From Prevotella sp. CAG:732 (lineage in GTDB: Bacteria > Bacteroidota > Bacteroidia > Bacteroidales > Bacteroidaceae), in the NCBI GenBank assembly GCA_000436035.1, contig FR893298.1, forward strand, positions 12,491 through 24,108: a stretch of DNA of 11,618 nt, given 5' to 3'. Shown here piece by piece: positions 1 through 5,928 of this stretch. The notes beneath the pieces are model-generated. The model was not told the DNA's origin. It did no database searches and saw nothing but the letters and a program-made list of their open reading frames with translations. Within the stretch, counting starts at the first letter, position 1, and each line of letters starts with the position of its first letter. Made by a program: the position numbers and the translations under genes.

Positions 1-630
1 CAATAGACCCTGCTGAACACCCTCTCCGCTCACGTCGCGAGTGATGGAAGGATTGTCACTCTTACGAGCAATCTTATCTATCTCATCGATAAACACGATG
101 CCTCTTTCCGCAGCCTCGACATTGTAATCTGCTACCTGCAACAATCGGCTCAAGATACTTTCCACATCCTCACCTACATAACCTGCCTCTGTAAAAACTG
201 TAGCGTCAACAATGGTAAAAGGAACATCTAAAAGCTTTGCGATAGTACGAGCCAACAAGGTTTTTCCGGTACCAGTACTACCAACCATGATGATATTACT
301 TTTTTCTATTTCTACCCCATCATCCGTCTTTTGCTGTTGCAAACGTTTATAATGGTTGTAAACAGAAACTGCAAGATAGCGTTTTGCTTCATCTTGTCCG
401 ATGACATATTCATCTAGATATTTTTTAATATCCACTGGTTTAGGAACATCTTTCAGCACAAATTTCTCGCCTCCCTGTTGTTCCTTGCCTGATTTCAGCA
501 CACCAGTAGATTGTACAATATCCCAAGCTTGCTTTGCACAATCCTCGCAAATGAAGGCATTGATACCAGTTATCAACAATCTCACTTGCGACTCATCTCT
601 TCCACAAAACCCACAAACTTTCTTAGGCAT
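1..630 (-). CDS. clpX: ClpX, ATPase subunit of ClpXP (N-terminal 210 residues; cut by window edge)
   Basis: AAA+ unfoldase that recognises tagged or misfolded proteins, unfolds them with ATP and threads them into ClpP in the cytoplasm. The start at 630 is followed by an N-terminal zinc-binding domain with cysteines at 6, 9, 28 and 31 (CGFC and CEDC). The AAA+ module follows: LDEYVIGQ at about 72-79, Walker A GSTGTGKT at 117-124, the substrate-gripping pore loop GYVG at 150-153, and Walker B IVFIDEID at 178-185. The frame is open to base 1, so the sensor regions and C-terminal domain lie outside; the family is usually a little over 400 residues. It starts 12 bases after the clpP stop, consistent with one clpP-clpX transcript. 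The truncation is only the window boundary. Identity is essentially certain. Confidence 0.97.
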   Translation of the reverse strand, partial: MPKKVCGFCGRDESQVRLLITGINAFICEDCAKQAWDIVQSTGVLKSGKEQQGGEKFVLKDVPKPVDIKKYLDEYVIGQDEAKRYLAVSVYNHYKRLQQQKTDDGVEIEKSNIIMVGSTGTGKTLLARTIAKLLDVPFTIVDATVFTEAGYVGEDVESILSRLLQVADYNVEAAERGIVFIDEIDKIARKSDNPSITRDVSGEGVQQGLL

Positions 631-642
631 ACCTTATTATAT

Positions 643-1305
643 TTATTTACGTACCAAAACAGAATCTATCATACCATACGCCTTAGCTTCCTCAGCAGTC
701 ATCCAATAATTACGATCACTGTCTGCCCATACTTTCTCATAAGGAGTATGAGAATGATTGGAAATGATGGTATAAAGTTCTTTCTTAAATTTTTGAATTT
801 CCTTTGCCTCTATCTCAATATCTGAAGCTTGGCCCTGTACTCCACCCAACGGCTGGTGAATCATCACACGGCTATGAGGCAAAGCAGAGCGCTTGCCTTC
901 TTGACCAGCGACAAGGAGGACTGCCGCCATTGAAGCAGCCATACCAGTACAGATAGTAGCTACATCACTAGAAATAAACTGCATGGTATCATAGATGCCA
1001 AGACCGGCAGTTACACTACCACCAGGGCTGTTGATATAAATAGAAATGTCCTTTCCACTATCCACAGAATCCAAATAAAGCAACTGTGCTTGCAATGTAT
1101 TGGCTGTATAATCATCAACTTCTGTTCCCAAGAAAATAATACGGTCCATCATCAAGCGAGAGAACACATCCATCTGGGTAACATTAAGTTGGCGCTCCTC
1201 CAAAATATATGGGTTCATATACTGAGCCTGCGACTTAATCACGTCATCAAGCACCATTCCATTCATACCAAGGTGCTTGGTAGCATACTTTCTAAAATCG
1301 TTCAT
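643..1305 (-). CDS. clpP: ClpP, ATP-dependent Clp protease proteolytic subunit (triad Asp replaced by Asn)
   Basis: Serine peptidase of the tetradecameric ClpP barrel that degrades proteins delivered by ClpX. The protein is 220 residues, a normal full length. The nucleophile is Ser125 in GMAASMAA and the general base is His150 in VMIHQP. The third triad position lies 49 residues after the histidine in E. coli (His122 to Asp171, mature numbering). Here that position is Asn199, in DSDRNYW, encoded AAT at 709-711. Every other family feature is intact: INSPGGSV at 91-98, the QASDIEI handle region at 159-165, and the EEAKAYGMID end. A Bacteroidota-type promoter and a strong inverted repeat precede it, and clpX follows 12 bases downstream. 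Identity is certain. Whether the Asn lowers activity is inference, since a natural Asn at this position has, as I recall, been described in Listeria ClpP1. Confidence 0.97.
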   Translation of the reverse strand: MNDFRKYATKHLGMNGMVLDDVIKSQAQYMNPYILEERQLNVTQMDVFSRLMMDRIIFLGTEVDDYTANTLQAQLLYLDSVDSGKDISIYINSPGGSVTAGLGIYDTMQFISSDVATICTGMAASMAAVLLVAGQEGKRSALPHSRVMIHQPLGGVQGQASDIEIEAKEIQKFKKELYTIISNHSHTPYEKVWADSDRNYWMTAEEAKAYGMIDSVLVRK

Positions 1306-1338
1306 ATTATATCACTTATTACATTCAATTTACATACG

Positions 1339-1365
1339 AAAATCGAGGTTATCGACCTCTATTTC
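1339..1365 (-). promoter_or_regulatory. Leader hairpin in the predicted clpP 5' UTR
   Basis: On the minus strand GAGGT-CGATA-ACCTC forms a 5-bp stem at 1345-1359. After one mismatch it extends by four A-U pairs and a G-U pair out to 1339 and 1365. It would lie within roughly the first 35 nt of RNA started at the TAnnTTTG element at 1379-1386. It shares bases 1343-1356 with the longer 14-bp inverted repeat, so the two structures exclude each other. The pairing is seen in the sequence; any role in clpP mRNA stability or translation is inference. Confidence 0.4.
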
Positions 1366-1409
1366 TCGTTCGGTGGAACAAAGATAATAAAAAAAGTCGA
1401 TAACCTCGA
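1343..1409. repeat. Perfect 14-bp inverted repeat between tig and clpP
   Basis: The arm TCGAGGTTATCGAC at 1343-1356 is matched without error by its reverse complement at 1396-1409, with a 39-base spacer. The spacer contains the predicted clpP -7 element. In RNA reading through from tig the arms would pair as a long stem just after the tig stop codon (1440-1442), followed by UUUUCG. This could be a weak terminator, a processing site, or a DNA operator flanking the promoter. I do not recognise it as a named element. Confidence 0.7.
1379..1386 (-). promoter_or_regulatory. Predicted -7 promoter element for clpP(X)
   Basis: The minus strand reads TATCTTTG, an exact match to the Bacteroidota primary-sigma -7 consensus TAnnTTTG. 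No exact TTTG is found at the -33 position; the nearest is a TTTC in about the right place. Transcription would begin near 1372, leaving a leader of about 65 bases before clpP. It would let clpP-clpX be expressed independently of tig. Confidence 0.5.
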
Positions 1410-1439
1410 AATAAATACGATATTTTTTCAAAAAAAATA

Positions 1440-2798
1440 TTATTCTTGCATCATCTTGTTGAAATCCTCTACAGAAATCTCCTTCTCGTTCAACTTTACA
1501 ACGTTCTTCAACGTTGCAGCCAACTTACGGTCAATAGAGCGATCTACAAGTGCATCTGTACTGTCACCCTTCTTTATGAGTTCATTAGCATAGTTCTCAA
1601 CATACTCCTCTGGAATGTTTGTCATACCATACTGAGCGAACTGTGCACGAGCTGCCTCCTTGGCAGTCTCCTTGATATCATTGTCGTCAATCTTGATGTC
1701 CTGAGCCTTGATAAGCTGCTCCTTGATCAAGTGCCAAGTCAACTCCTTGATGCTCTGCTCGTAGTTTTTCTCTACGAACTCCTCGCCCTTATCCTTGTTG
1801 TTAGCCAACATAATGCGCTTCAAAAGTGCGTCAGGGAACTCCAACTTACCAACCTTCTTCTCGCAATGAGCACGAACGTCCAAGATAAACTTGTAGTCAG
1901 AGTCGTTAACCAACTGAGCCTGCAAGCCCTCAGCAATCTTAGCACGGAATGCAGCCTCGTCCTTCACGTCAGTATCCTCACCAAGAGCTTGCTTGAAGAG
2001 TTCCTCATTGATCTCATGCTTCTTGAAGCGCTGGATTTCTGTAATCTGGTAGCTGAACTCAGACTCCAAGTCCTTGACAGCCTCACGCTCAATCTTCAAA
2101 AGCTGAGAAACCTCTGTATCGTTGTCTGGATAAGCCTTCTTAGGGTTGAAAGTGATGACATCGCCTACCTTAGCGTCATTGAAGAGGTTTTTCTGCTCCT
2201 CTACCTTGATATAACTTGGCATCATAATAGCGCCCTCAACGGTGATACCACCTTCCTTGGTGTTACCATTCTCATCGAGTTCACGCAAATCACCCTTCAA
2301 CATATCGTTAGCCTCATAAGACTCTGCCTTCTCATAGCTTCCAGCACGAGATGCATACATATCAACCTGCTGGTCAAGAATCTTATCATCTACAGTAATG
2401 TTGTAGTAATCAACCTTGTCACGGCCAGAAAGTGCAACCTTGAACTCTGGTGCTACTGCGATATCAAACATAAATGTGTAAGGACCATCCTTCTCAATGT
2501 CAACTGGAGTCTGCTTCTCTGATGGGAGAGGCTCGCCAAGCATCTGGATCTTATTGTCCTGTACATACTTGTAAATCTGCTGACCAACGAGCTTGTTGAC
2601 AACATCCATTTTTACTGATGGACCAAACTGACGCTTAATCATGCCCATAGGAGCCTGACCTGGACGGAAGCCAGGAACGTTAGCTTTCTTACGATAGTCC
2701 TTCAATGTCTTCTCGACATCATTCTTGTAATCCTCTTCTTCGACAACGAGGGTCAAAAGACCATTAATCTTGTCAGGATTTTCAAATGAAATTTTCAT
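1440..2798 (-). CDS. tig: Trigger factor, ribosome-associated chaperone with divergent PPIase region
   Basis: Binds near the ribosomal exit tunnel and shields nascent chains in the cytoplasm. The protein is 452 residues, slightly longer than the E. coli protein (432). The N-terminal ribosome-binding domain carries the signature loop GFRPGQAP at 43-50, matching GFRxGxxP of the family, followed by the IKRQFG helix. The C-terminal chaperone arms (about 255-440) are highly charged and helical. The middle region (about 160-245), where an FKBP-type prolyl isomerase domain sits in E. coli, is hard to align: I do not see the usual IPGFE-like stretch, so isomerase activity is doubtful. The start at 2798 is preceded by an A-rich leader without a Shine-Dalgarno and by a TAnnTTTG element. 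It is the first gene of a tig-clpP-clpX cluster, linking folding to degradation. Confidence 0.96.
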   Translation of the reverse strand: MKISFENPDKINGLLTLVVEEEDYKNDVEKTLKDYRKKANVPGFRPGQAPMGMIKRQFGPSVKMDVVNKLVGQQIYKYVQDNKIQMLGEPLPSEKQTPVDIEKDGPYTFMFDIAVAPEFKVALSGRDKVDYYNITVDDKILDQQVDMYASRAGSYEKAESYEANDMLKGDLRELDENGNTKEGGITVEGAIMMPSYIKVEEQKNLFNDAKVGDVITFNPKKAYPDNDTEVSQLLKIEREAVKDLESEFSYQITEIQRFKKHEINEELFKQALGEDTDVKDEAAFRAKIAEGLQAQLVNDSDYKFILDVRAHCEKKVGKLEFPDALLKRIMLANNKDKGEEFVEKNYEQSIKELTWHLIKEQLIKAQDIKIDDNDIKETAKEAARAQFAQYGMTNIPEEYVENYANELIKKGDSTDALVDRSIDRKLAATLKNVVKLNEKEISVEDFNKMMQE

Positions 2799-2851
2799 CT
2801 TGATGTTTTTGTTTTTATATTATTAATTATTTTTCTTGCACAATTGGATTG

Positions 2852-2859
2852 CAAAATTA
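2852..2859 (-). promoter_or_regulatory. Predicted -7 promoter element for tig
   Basis: The minus strand reads TAATTTTG, an exact TAnnTTTG match, about 53 bases upstream of the tig start in the 109-bp gap after lptB. No convincing -33 TTTG is present. It would make tig independent of lptB. I see no clear intrinsic terminator after lptB, so some read-through into tig is possible. Confidence 0.5.
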
Positions 2860-2907
2860 AGCATATTTCGTGAATATACCTAATATATAAGAGAAAAATT
2901 TGTTTTT

Positions 2908-3738
2908 TTAACCATCTTCCTCCGCTTCTCTTGCTCTTTTTTGCTCATCTATGAGCTGAAAATCCTTCTTTCGCAGCACAAAACTATTACTTAGGTACTT
3001 CTCACGCACCACTTTGTTGGCTGCCAATTCCTCTGGCTTTCCTTGGAAAAGAATCTTACCCTCGAAAAGCAAGTAAGCACGATCGGTAATCGTCAATGTC
3101 TCTTGCACATTATGGTCGGTTATCAATATGCCGATATTGCGATATTTCAAACGCCACACGATATGCTGGATGTCTTCCACAGCAATAGGGTCAACACCCG
3201 CAAAAGGCTCATCTAGCATGATAAACTTTGGATCGATAGCTAAGCAACGAGCGATTTCCGTACGACGGCGCTCACCACCAGAGAGTTGGTCACCTTTGTT
3301 TTTGCGCACTTTATTCAGTCTAAACTCATTGATCAAGCTCTCTAGTTTTTCCAACTGATAGCTACGAGGTTTACCTGTCATTTCCAATACAGACAAGATG
3401 TTGTCTTCCACACTCATTTTACGGAAGACGCTTGCCTCCTGAGGAAGATAGCCGATACCTGCACGAGCACGCTTATACACAGGATAAGAAGTAATTTCCT
3501 TGTCGCCCAAGAAAACATGTCCCTCATTAGGCACCACCAAACCTGTAGTCATATAGAAAGAGGTAGTCTTACCAGCACCATTTGGTCCTAGCAATCCGAC
3601 AATCTCACCTTGTTTCACATTGATGGTCACTCCATTTGCAACCGTTCTCTTGCCATAACGTTTCACCAAGCCTTCTGTCCTGAGCACGAGATTCTCGCCC
3701 CCACCAGTTTGCTCTTGAGTATTCATATTTTCATCCAT
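2908..3738 (-). CDS. lptB: LptB, ATPase of the lipopolysaccharide export transporter
   Basis: Cytoplasmic ATPase that powers LptB2FG, which extracts LPS from the inner membrane and pushes it along the Lpt bridge. Taking Met at 3738 as residue 1, the protein is 276 residues. It has Walker A GPNGAGKT at 51-58, a Q-loop in LPQEASVF (Gln100), signature LSGGERRR at 152-159, Walker B FIMLDEP at 172-178 and H-loop His209. FAGVDP and the FYMTTGL, ARAGIGYLPQ and LITDHNVQET segments are typical of LptB. The frame is open upstream to 3807, but that start would precede the predicted promoter; Met at 3738 or 3726 is preferred. The C-terminus has a charged tail of about 20 residues beyond the conserved FVLRKKDF. 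The LptF/G partners are not in the window. It is divergent from mlaE. Confidence 0.93.
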   Translation of the reverse strand: MDENMNTQEQTGGGENLVLRTEGLVKRYGKRTVANGVTINVKQGEIVGLLGPNGAGKTTSFYMTTGLVVPNEGHVFLGDKEITSYPVYKRARAGIGYLPQEASVFRKMSVEDNILSVLEMTGKPRSYQLEKLESLINEFRLNKVRKNKGDQLSGGERRRTEIARCLAIDPKFIMLDEPFAGVDPIAVEDIQHIVWRLKYRNIGILITDHNVQETLTITDRAYLLFEGKILFQGKPEELAANKVVREKYLSNSFVLRKKDFQLIDEQKRAREAEEDG

Positions 3739-3754
3739 AATAAGCCATTTTGGA

Positions 3755-3778
3755 GCGAAGACGACAGTCCGTCTCCGC
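3755..3778 (-). promoter_or_regulatory. Hairpin at the 5' end of the predicted lptB leader
   Basis: GCG-A-AGACG pairs with CGTCT-C-CGC across a 6-base loop: eight base pairs with one mismatch. It lies within a few bases of the start site expected from the -7 element at 3789-3796 and ends 16 bases before the chosen lptB start. A stem this close to the 5' end often protects mRNA; that role is inference. Confidence 0.35.
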
Positions 3779-3788
3779 ATTTTTGGTG

Positions 3789-3796
3789 CAAAAATA
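3789..3796 (-). promoter_or_regulatory. Predicted -7 promoter element for lptB
   Basis: The minus strand reads TATTTTTG, matching TAnnTTTG. Start of transcription is expected near 3782, which places the far-upstream ATG at 3807 outside the transcript and supports the internal lptB start. The -33 region is weak. Confidence 0.45.
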
Positions 3797-3871
3797 CTAA
3801 AAAACAAGCAAATATCACTTATAAAATTAAAAAACTATTCATATTATAGCAGTTTTTTAGAGGATTTTGGT

Positions 3872-3879
3872 TACTTTTG
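3872..3879 (+). promoter_or_regulatory. Predicted -7 promoter element for mlaE-mlaF
   Basis: TACTTTTG matches TAnnTTTG 24 bases upstream of the mlaE start, giving a leader of roughly 20 bases. It faces away from the lptB element, with 75 bases between the two -7 boxes, so the upstream recognition regions may overlap or share regulator sites. No clear -33 TTTG at the proper spacing. Confidence 0.5.
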
Positions 3880-3903
3880 CAGCATAAAACGTAGATTTTT
3901 AAT

Positions 3904-4650
3904 ATGATTATAGAAAAATGGCTTACCACCTTCGGTAAATATTTGATATTAATGGGGCGTTCATTCTCACGTCCTGAGCGTATGCGCATGTTCCTCAAGC
4001 AATATGCCAAGGAAATGTCACAACTGGGCATTGATTCCATTGGCATTGTGCTGCTCATTTCCTTCTTTATTGGTGCCGTCATCTGTATCCAGATGAAATT
4101 GAACATCCAAAGTCCTTGGATGCCAAGATGGGTGTCGGGATATACCACACGTGAGATTATGCTCTTGGAGTTTTCTTCCAGTATCATGTGCTTGATTCTA
4201 GCTGGAAAGGTAGGCTCCAACATTGCTTCGGAATTGGGAACTATGCGTGTCACCCAACAAATTGACGCACTTGACATCATGGGTGTCAACTCTGCTTGCT
4301 ACTTGATTCTTCCTAAAATTCTAGGATTGGTAACCATTATGCCTTTCCTCGTCATATTTAGTTCTGCCATGGGTATCATCGGTGCTTATGGCACCGCATT
4401 CATCGGGCACATCCTTCCTCCAGATGACTTAACATTGGGATTACAACATGCTTTCAACCAATGGTTTGTGTGGATGAGTATCATCAAGAGCCTTTTCTTC
4501 GCATTCATCATCTCTAGCGTTTCCTCCTACTTCGGATATACCGTCGAGGGTGGTTCGGTAGAAGTTGGCAAGTCATCCACAGATGCTGTTGTTTGCTCCA
4601 GCGTGCTTATCCTCTTCTCGGATGTATTCCTCACCCAATTACTCTCGTAA
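3904..4650 (+). CDS. mlaE: MlaE-family ABC transporter permease (phospholipid/MCE transport)
   Basis: Inner-membrane permease of an MCE-type lipid transporter, which with MlaF and an MCE protein moves phospholipids between the membranes. The protein is 248 residues, close to the family norm of about 260. It has an amphipathic N-terminal region, then hydrophobic segments at about 45-64, 86-100, 136-170, 188-208 and 228-246. The family signature lies at about 104-123 (GSNIASELGTMRVTQQIDAL), including the Glu-Leu-Gly-Thr-Met stretch facing the ATPase; PxxxGY-type loop residues and YTVEGG at 212-217 also fit. It is followed 23 bases later by mlaF. No MCE (MlaD-like) gene lies in the window, so the substrate-binding partner must be encoded elsewhere. 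Family assignment is firm; substrate and direction are inferred. Confidence 0.92.
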   Translation: MIIEKWLTTFGKYLILMGRSFSRPERMRMFLKQYAKEMSQLGIDSIGIVLLISFFIGAVICIQMKLNIQSPWMPRWVSGYTTREIMLLEFSSSIMCLILAGKVGSNIASELGTMRVTQQIDALDIMGVNSACYLILPKILGLVTIMPFLVIFSSAMGIIGAYGTAFIGHILPPDDLTLGLQHAFNQWFVWMSIIKSLFFAFIISSVSSYFGYTVEGGSVEVGKSSTDAVVCSSVLILFSDVFLTQLLS

Positions 4651-4673
4651 CATTCAAATACCTATTTATAATT

Positions 4674-5456
4674 ATGATTGAAGTTAAAGACTTAACAAAA
4701 GCATTCGACGACAAGACTGTCCTCAATAATATTAATATGGTATTTGAGACAGGAAAGACCAACTTAATCATCGGTCAAAGTGGTTCGGGAAAGACTGTCC
4801 TGATGAAAAACTTAGTTGGTTTGTTGGAACCAACAAGTGGTGAAGTTTTGTATGATGGGCGTAATTTCGTTCAAATGTCGAAGAAAGAAAAAGTGCTGAT
4901 GCGCCGTGAAATGGGCATGATTTTCCAAAGCGCCGCATTATTCGACTCTCTGCCTGTGCTAGAGAACGTGATGTTCCCACTCGACATGTTTTCCAACATG
5001 AACTACAAGGAGCGTGTCAAGAGAGCACAAGAATGCCTGGACCGCGTGAACCTAATCGATGCCCAGAAAAAGTTTCCTGGTGAAATTTCCGGTGGTATGC
5101 AGAAACGTGTTGCCATCGCCCGTGCTATCGTAATGAACCCAAAATACTTGTTCTGCGATGAGCCAAACTCTGGTCTTGACCCAAAGACCTCCTTGGTCAT
5201 CGACGAATTGCTTTCAGGTATCACCAAGGACTACAACATGACGACCATCATCAATACGCACGACATGAACTCCGTCATGGGAATTGGCGAGAATATTTGC
5301 TTCATTTATAAAGGTCACAAGGAATGGCAAGGCAACAAGGATGAGGTCATCTCTTCCACAAATGAGAAGCTTAACGACCTTGTATTTGCATCCGACTTGT
5401 TCAGAAAGGTAAAGGAAGTAGAAATGGAAGAGGAAAAAGCTAAAGCCAAGAAGTAA
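4674..5456 (+). CDS. mlaF: MlaF-family ABC transporter ATP-binding protein
   Basis: Cytoplasmic ATPase that pairs with the MlaE permease. The protein is 260 residues from the ATG at 4674. It has Walker A GQSGSGKT at 34-41, Q-loop Gln85 in MIFQSAALF (the QSxALFDSL stretch is typical of MlaF), signature ISGGMQKR at 138-145, Walker B YLFCDEP at 158-164, the NSGLDP D-loop region and H-loop His196 in NTHDM. The frame stays open upstream to 4593, but that part overlaps mlaE and looks unlike the family, whereas MIEVKDLTKAF is a standard N-terminus. The C-terminus ends in a Lys/Glu-rich tail. It is co-transcribed with mlaE and ends just before a strong terminator shared with the convergent lipoprotein gene. 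Confidence 0.93.
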   Translation: MIEVKDLTKAFDDKTVLNNINMVFETGKTNLIIGQSGSGKTVLMKNLVGLLEPTSGEVLYDGRNFVQMSKKEKVLMRREMGMIFQSAALFDSLPVLENVMFPLDMFSNMNYKERVKRAQECLDRVNLIDAQKKFPGEISGGMQKRVAIARAIVMNPKYLFCDEPNSGLDPKTSLVIDELLSGITKDYNMTTIINTHDMNSVMGIGENICFIYKGHKEWQGNKDEVISSTNEKLNDLVFASDLFRKVKEVEMEEEKAKAKK

Positions 5457-5484
5457 CTTCTCTTTCACAAGATATATCATAATG

Positions 5485-5527
5485 AAAAAGAGCAACCGAC
5501 AACTTATCATGCCGATTGCTCTTTTTT
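5485..5527. terminator. Bidirectional intrinsic terminator between mlaF and the lipoprotein gene
   Basis: AAAAAGAGCAA at 5485-5495 pairs perfectly with TTGCTCTTTTT at 5516-5526 around a 20-base loop. The plus strand ends in a T-run and the minus strand also ends in a T-run. It sits 28 bases after the mlaF stop and just beyond the stop of the convergent gene, so it can serve both. Confidence 0.85.
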
Positions 5528-5529
5528 AA

Positions 5530-5928
5530 TTATCTCATTTTCCAGTCGCCATCCACTTGCACCATCGGAACAACTATCTGTTCCTTAGTACTATCACCAT
5601 AAGCTAACGACAAGAATACGTCGGCTACATGGTGGGCAGTATCTGCCTTTGCACTGATGATGTCAACCGACTTCATACCCTTATGGTCTTCCTTTTGTTG
5701 CTCTACAAACATTTGCGCATTGAGCAGCAATTGTTCTTGATACCCTTTCGGAATGCGATTACGCTGCTGATAACCAGCCACAAACTCCTGGTACTTACCT
5801 TCCAAGAGCAAGTCATAATATCCTTTAGCCGCGATTCCTGCAAAGTAACCTGGATCAGGGCTTTCTTTCTTGCAGGAAGAAAGCCCCAAACCACCCAGTA
5901 CCATGATGAAAAACAAAAGCTTTTTCAT
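5530..5928 (-). CDS. Small predicted lipoprotein of unknown function, coupled to der
   Basis: A 132-residue protein from the ATG at 5928. It has a short basic N-terminus (MKK), a hydrophobic core, and a lipobox LSSC with Cys19 as the predicted lipidation site. The mature part is about 114 residues, soluble and charged. It contains a helical segment (about 30-70, GYYDLLLEGKYQEFVAGY) and a region that may form strands ending in VDGDWKMR. This resembles small NTF2-like/DUF4878-type lipoproteins common in Bacteroidota, but I cannot prove the family. Its ATG overlaps the der stop by one base (TAATG), so translation is probably coupled to der. A longer frame to 5976 lies inside der and lacks a sensible signal. 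It is the last gene before a bidirectional terminator. The function is unknown. Confidence 0.85.
   Translation of the reverse strand: MKKLLFFIMVLGGLGLSSCKKESPDPGYFAGIAAKGYYDLLLEGKYQEFVAGYQQRNRIPKGYQEQLLLNAQMFVEQQKEDHKGMKSVDIISAKADTAHHVADVFLSLAYGDSTKEQIVVPMVQVDGDWKMR

Noticed and set aside
1343..1409. Invertible (phase-variable) promoter flanked by inverted repeats
   Set aside because: Bacteroidota invertible promoters that I know have longer flipped segments, often over 100 bp, and a recombinase system. A 39-base spacer is short for inversion and no recombinase is in the window. An RNA or operator structure is more likely.
1446..2522. Long open frame on the plus strand opposite tig (358 codons)
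   Set aside because: Composition is a mirror of the strongly biased tig codons; it is rich in Leu/Val/Ile without any recognisable domain, and tig is certain.
3739..3807. Upstream extension of lptB by 23 residues (start at 3807)
   Set aside because: It would start upstream of the predicted promoter element and adds residues unlike LptB; the internal Met at 3738 or 3726 fits the family.
4593..4673. Longer mlaF start within mlaE
   Set aside because: The extension overlaps mlaE by 58 bases and encodes nothing like the family N-terminus; ATG 4674 gives MIEVKDLTKAF.
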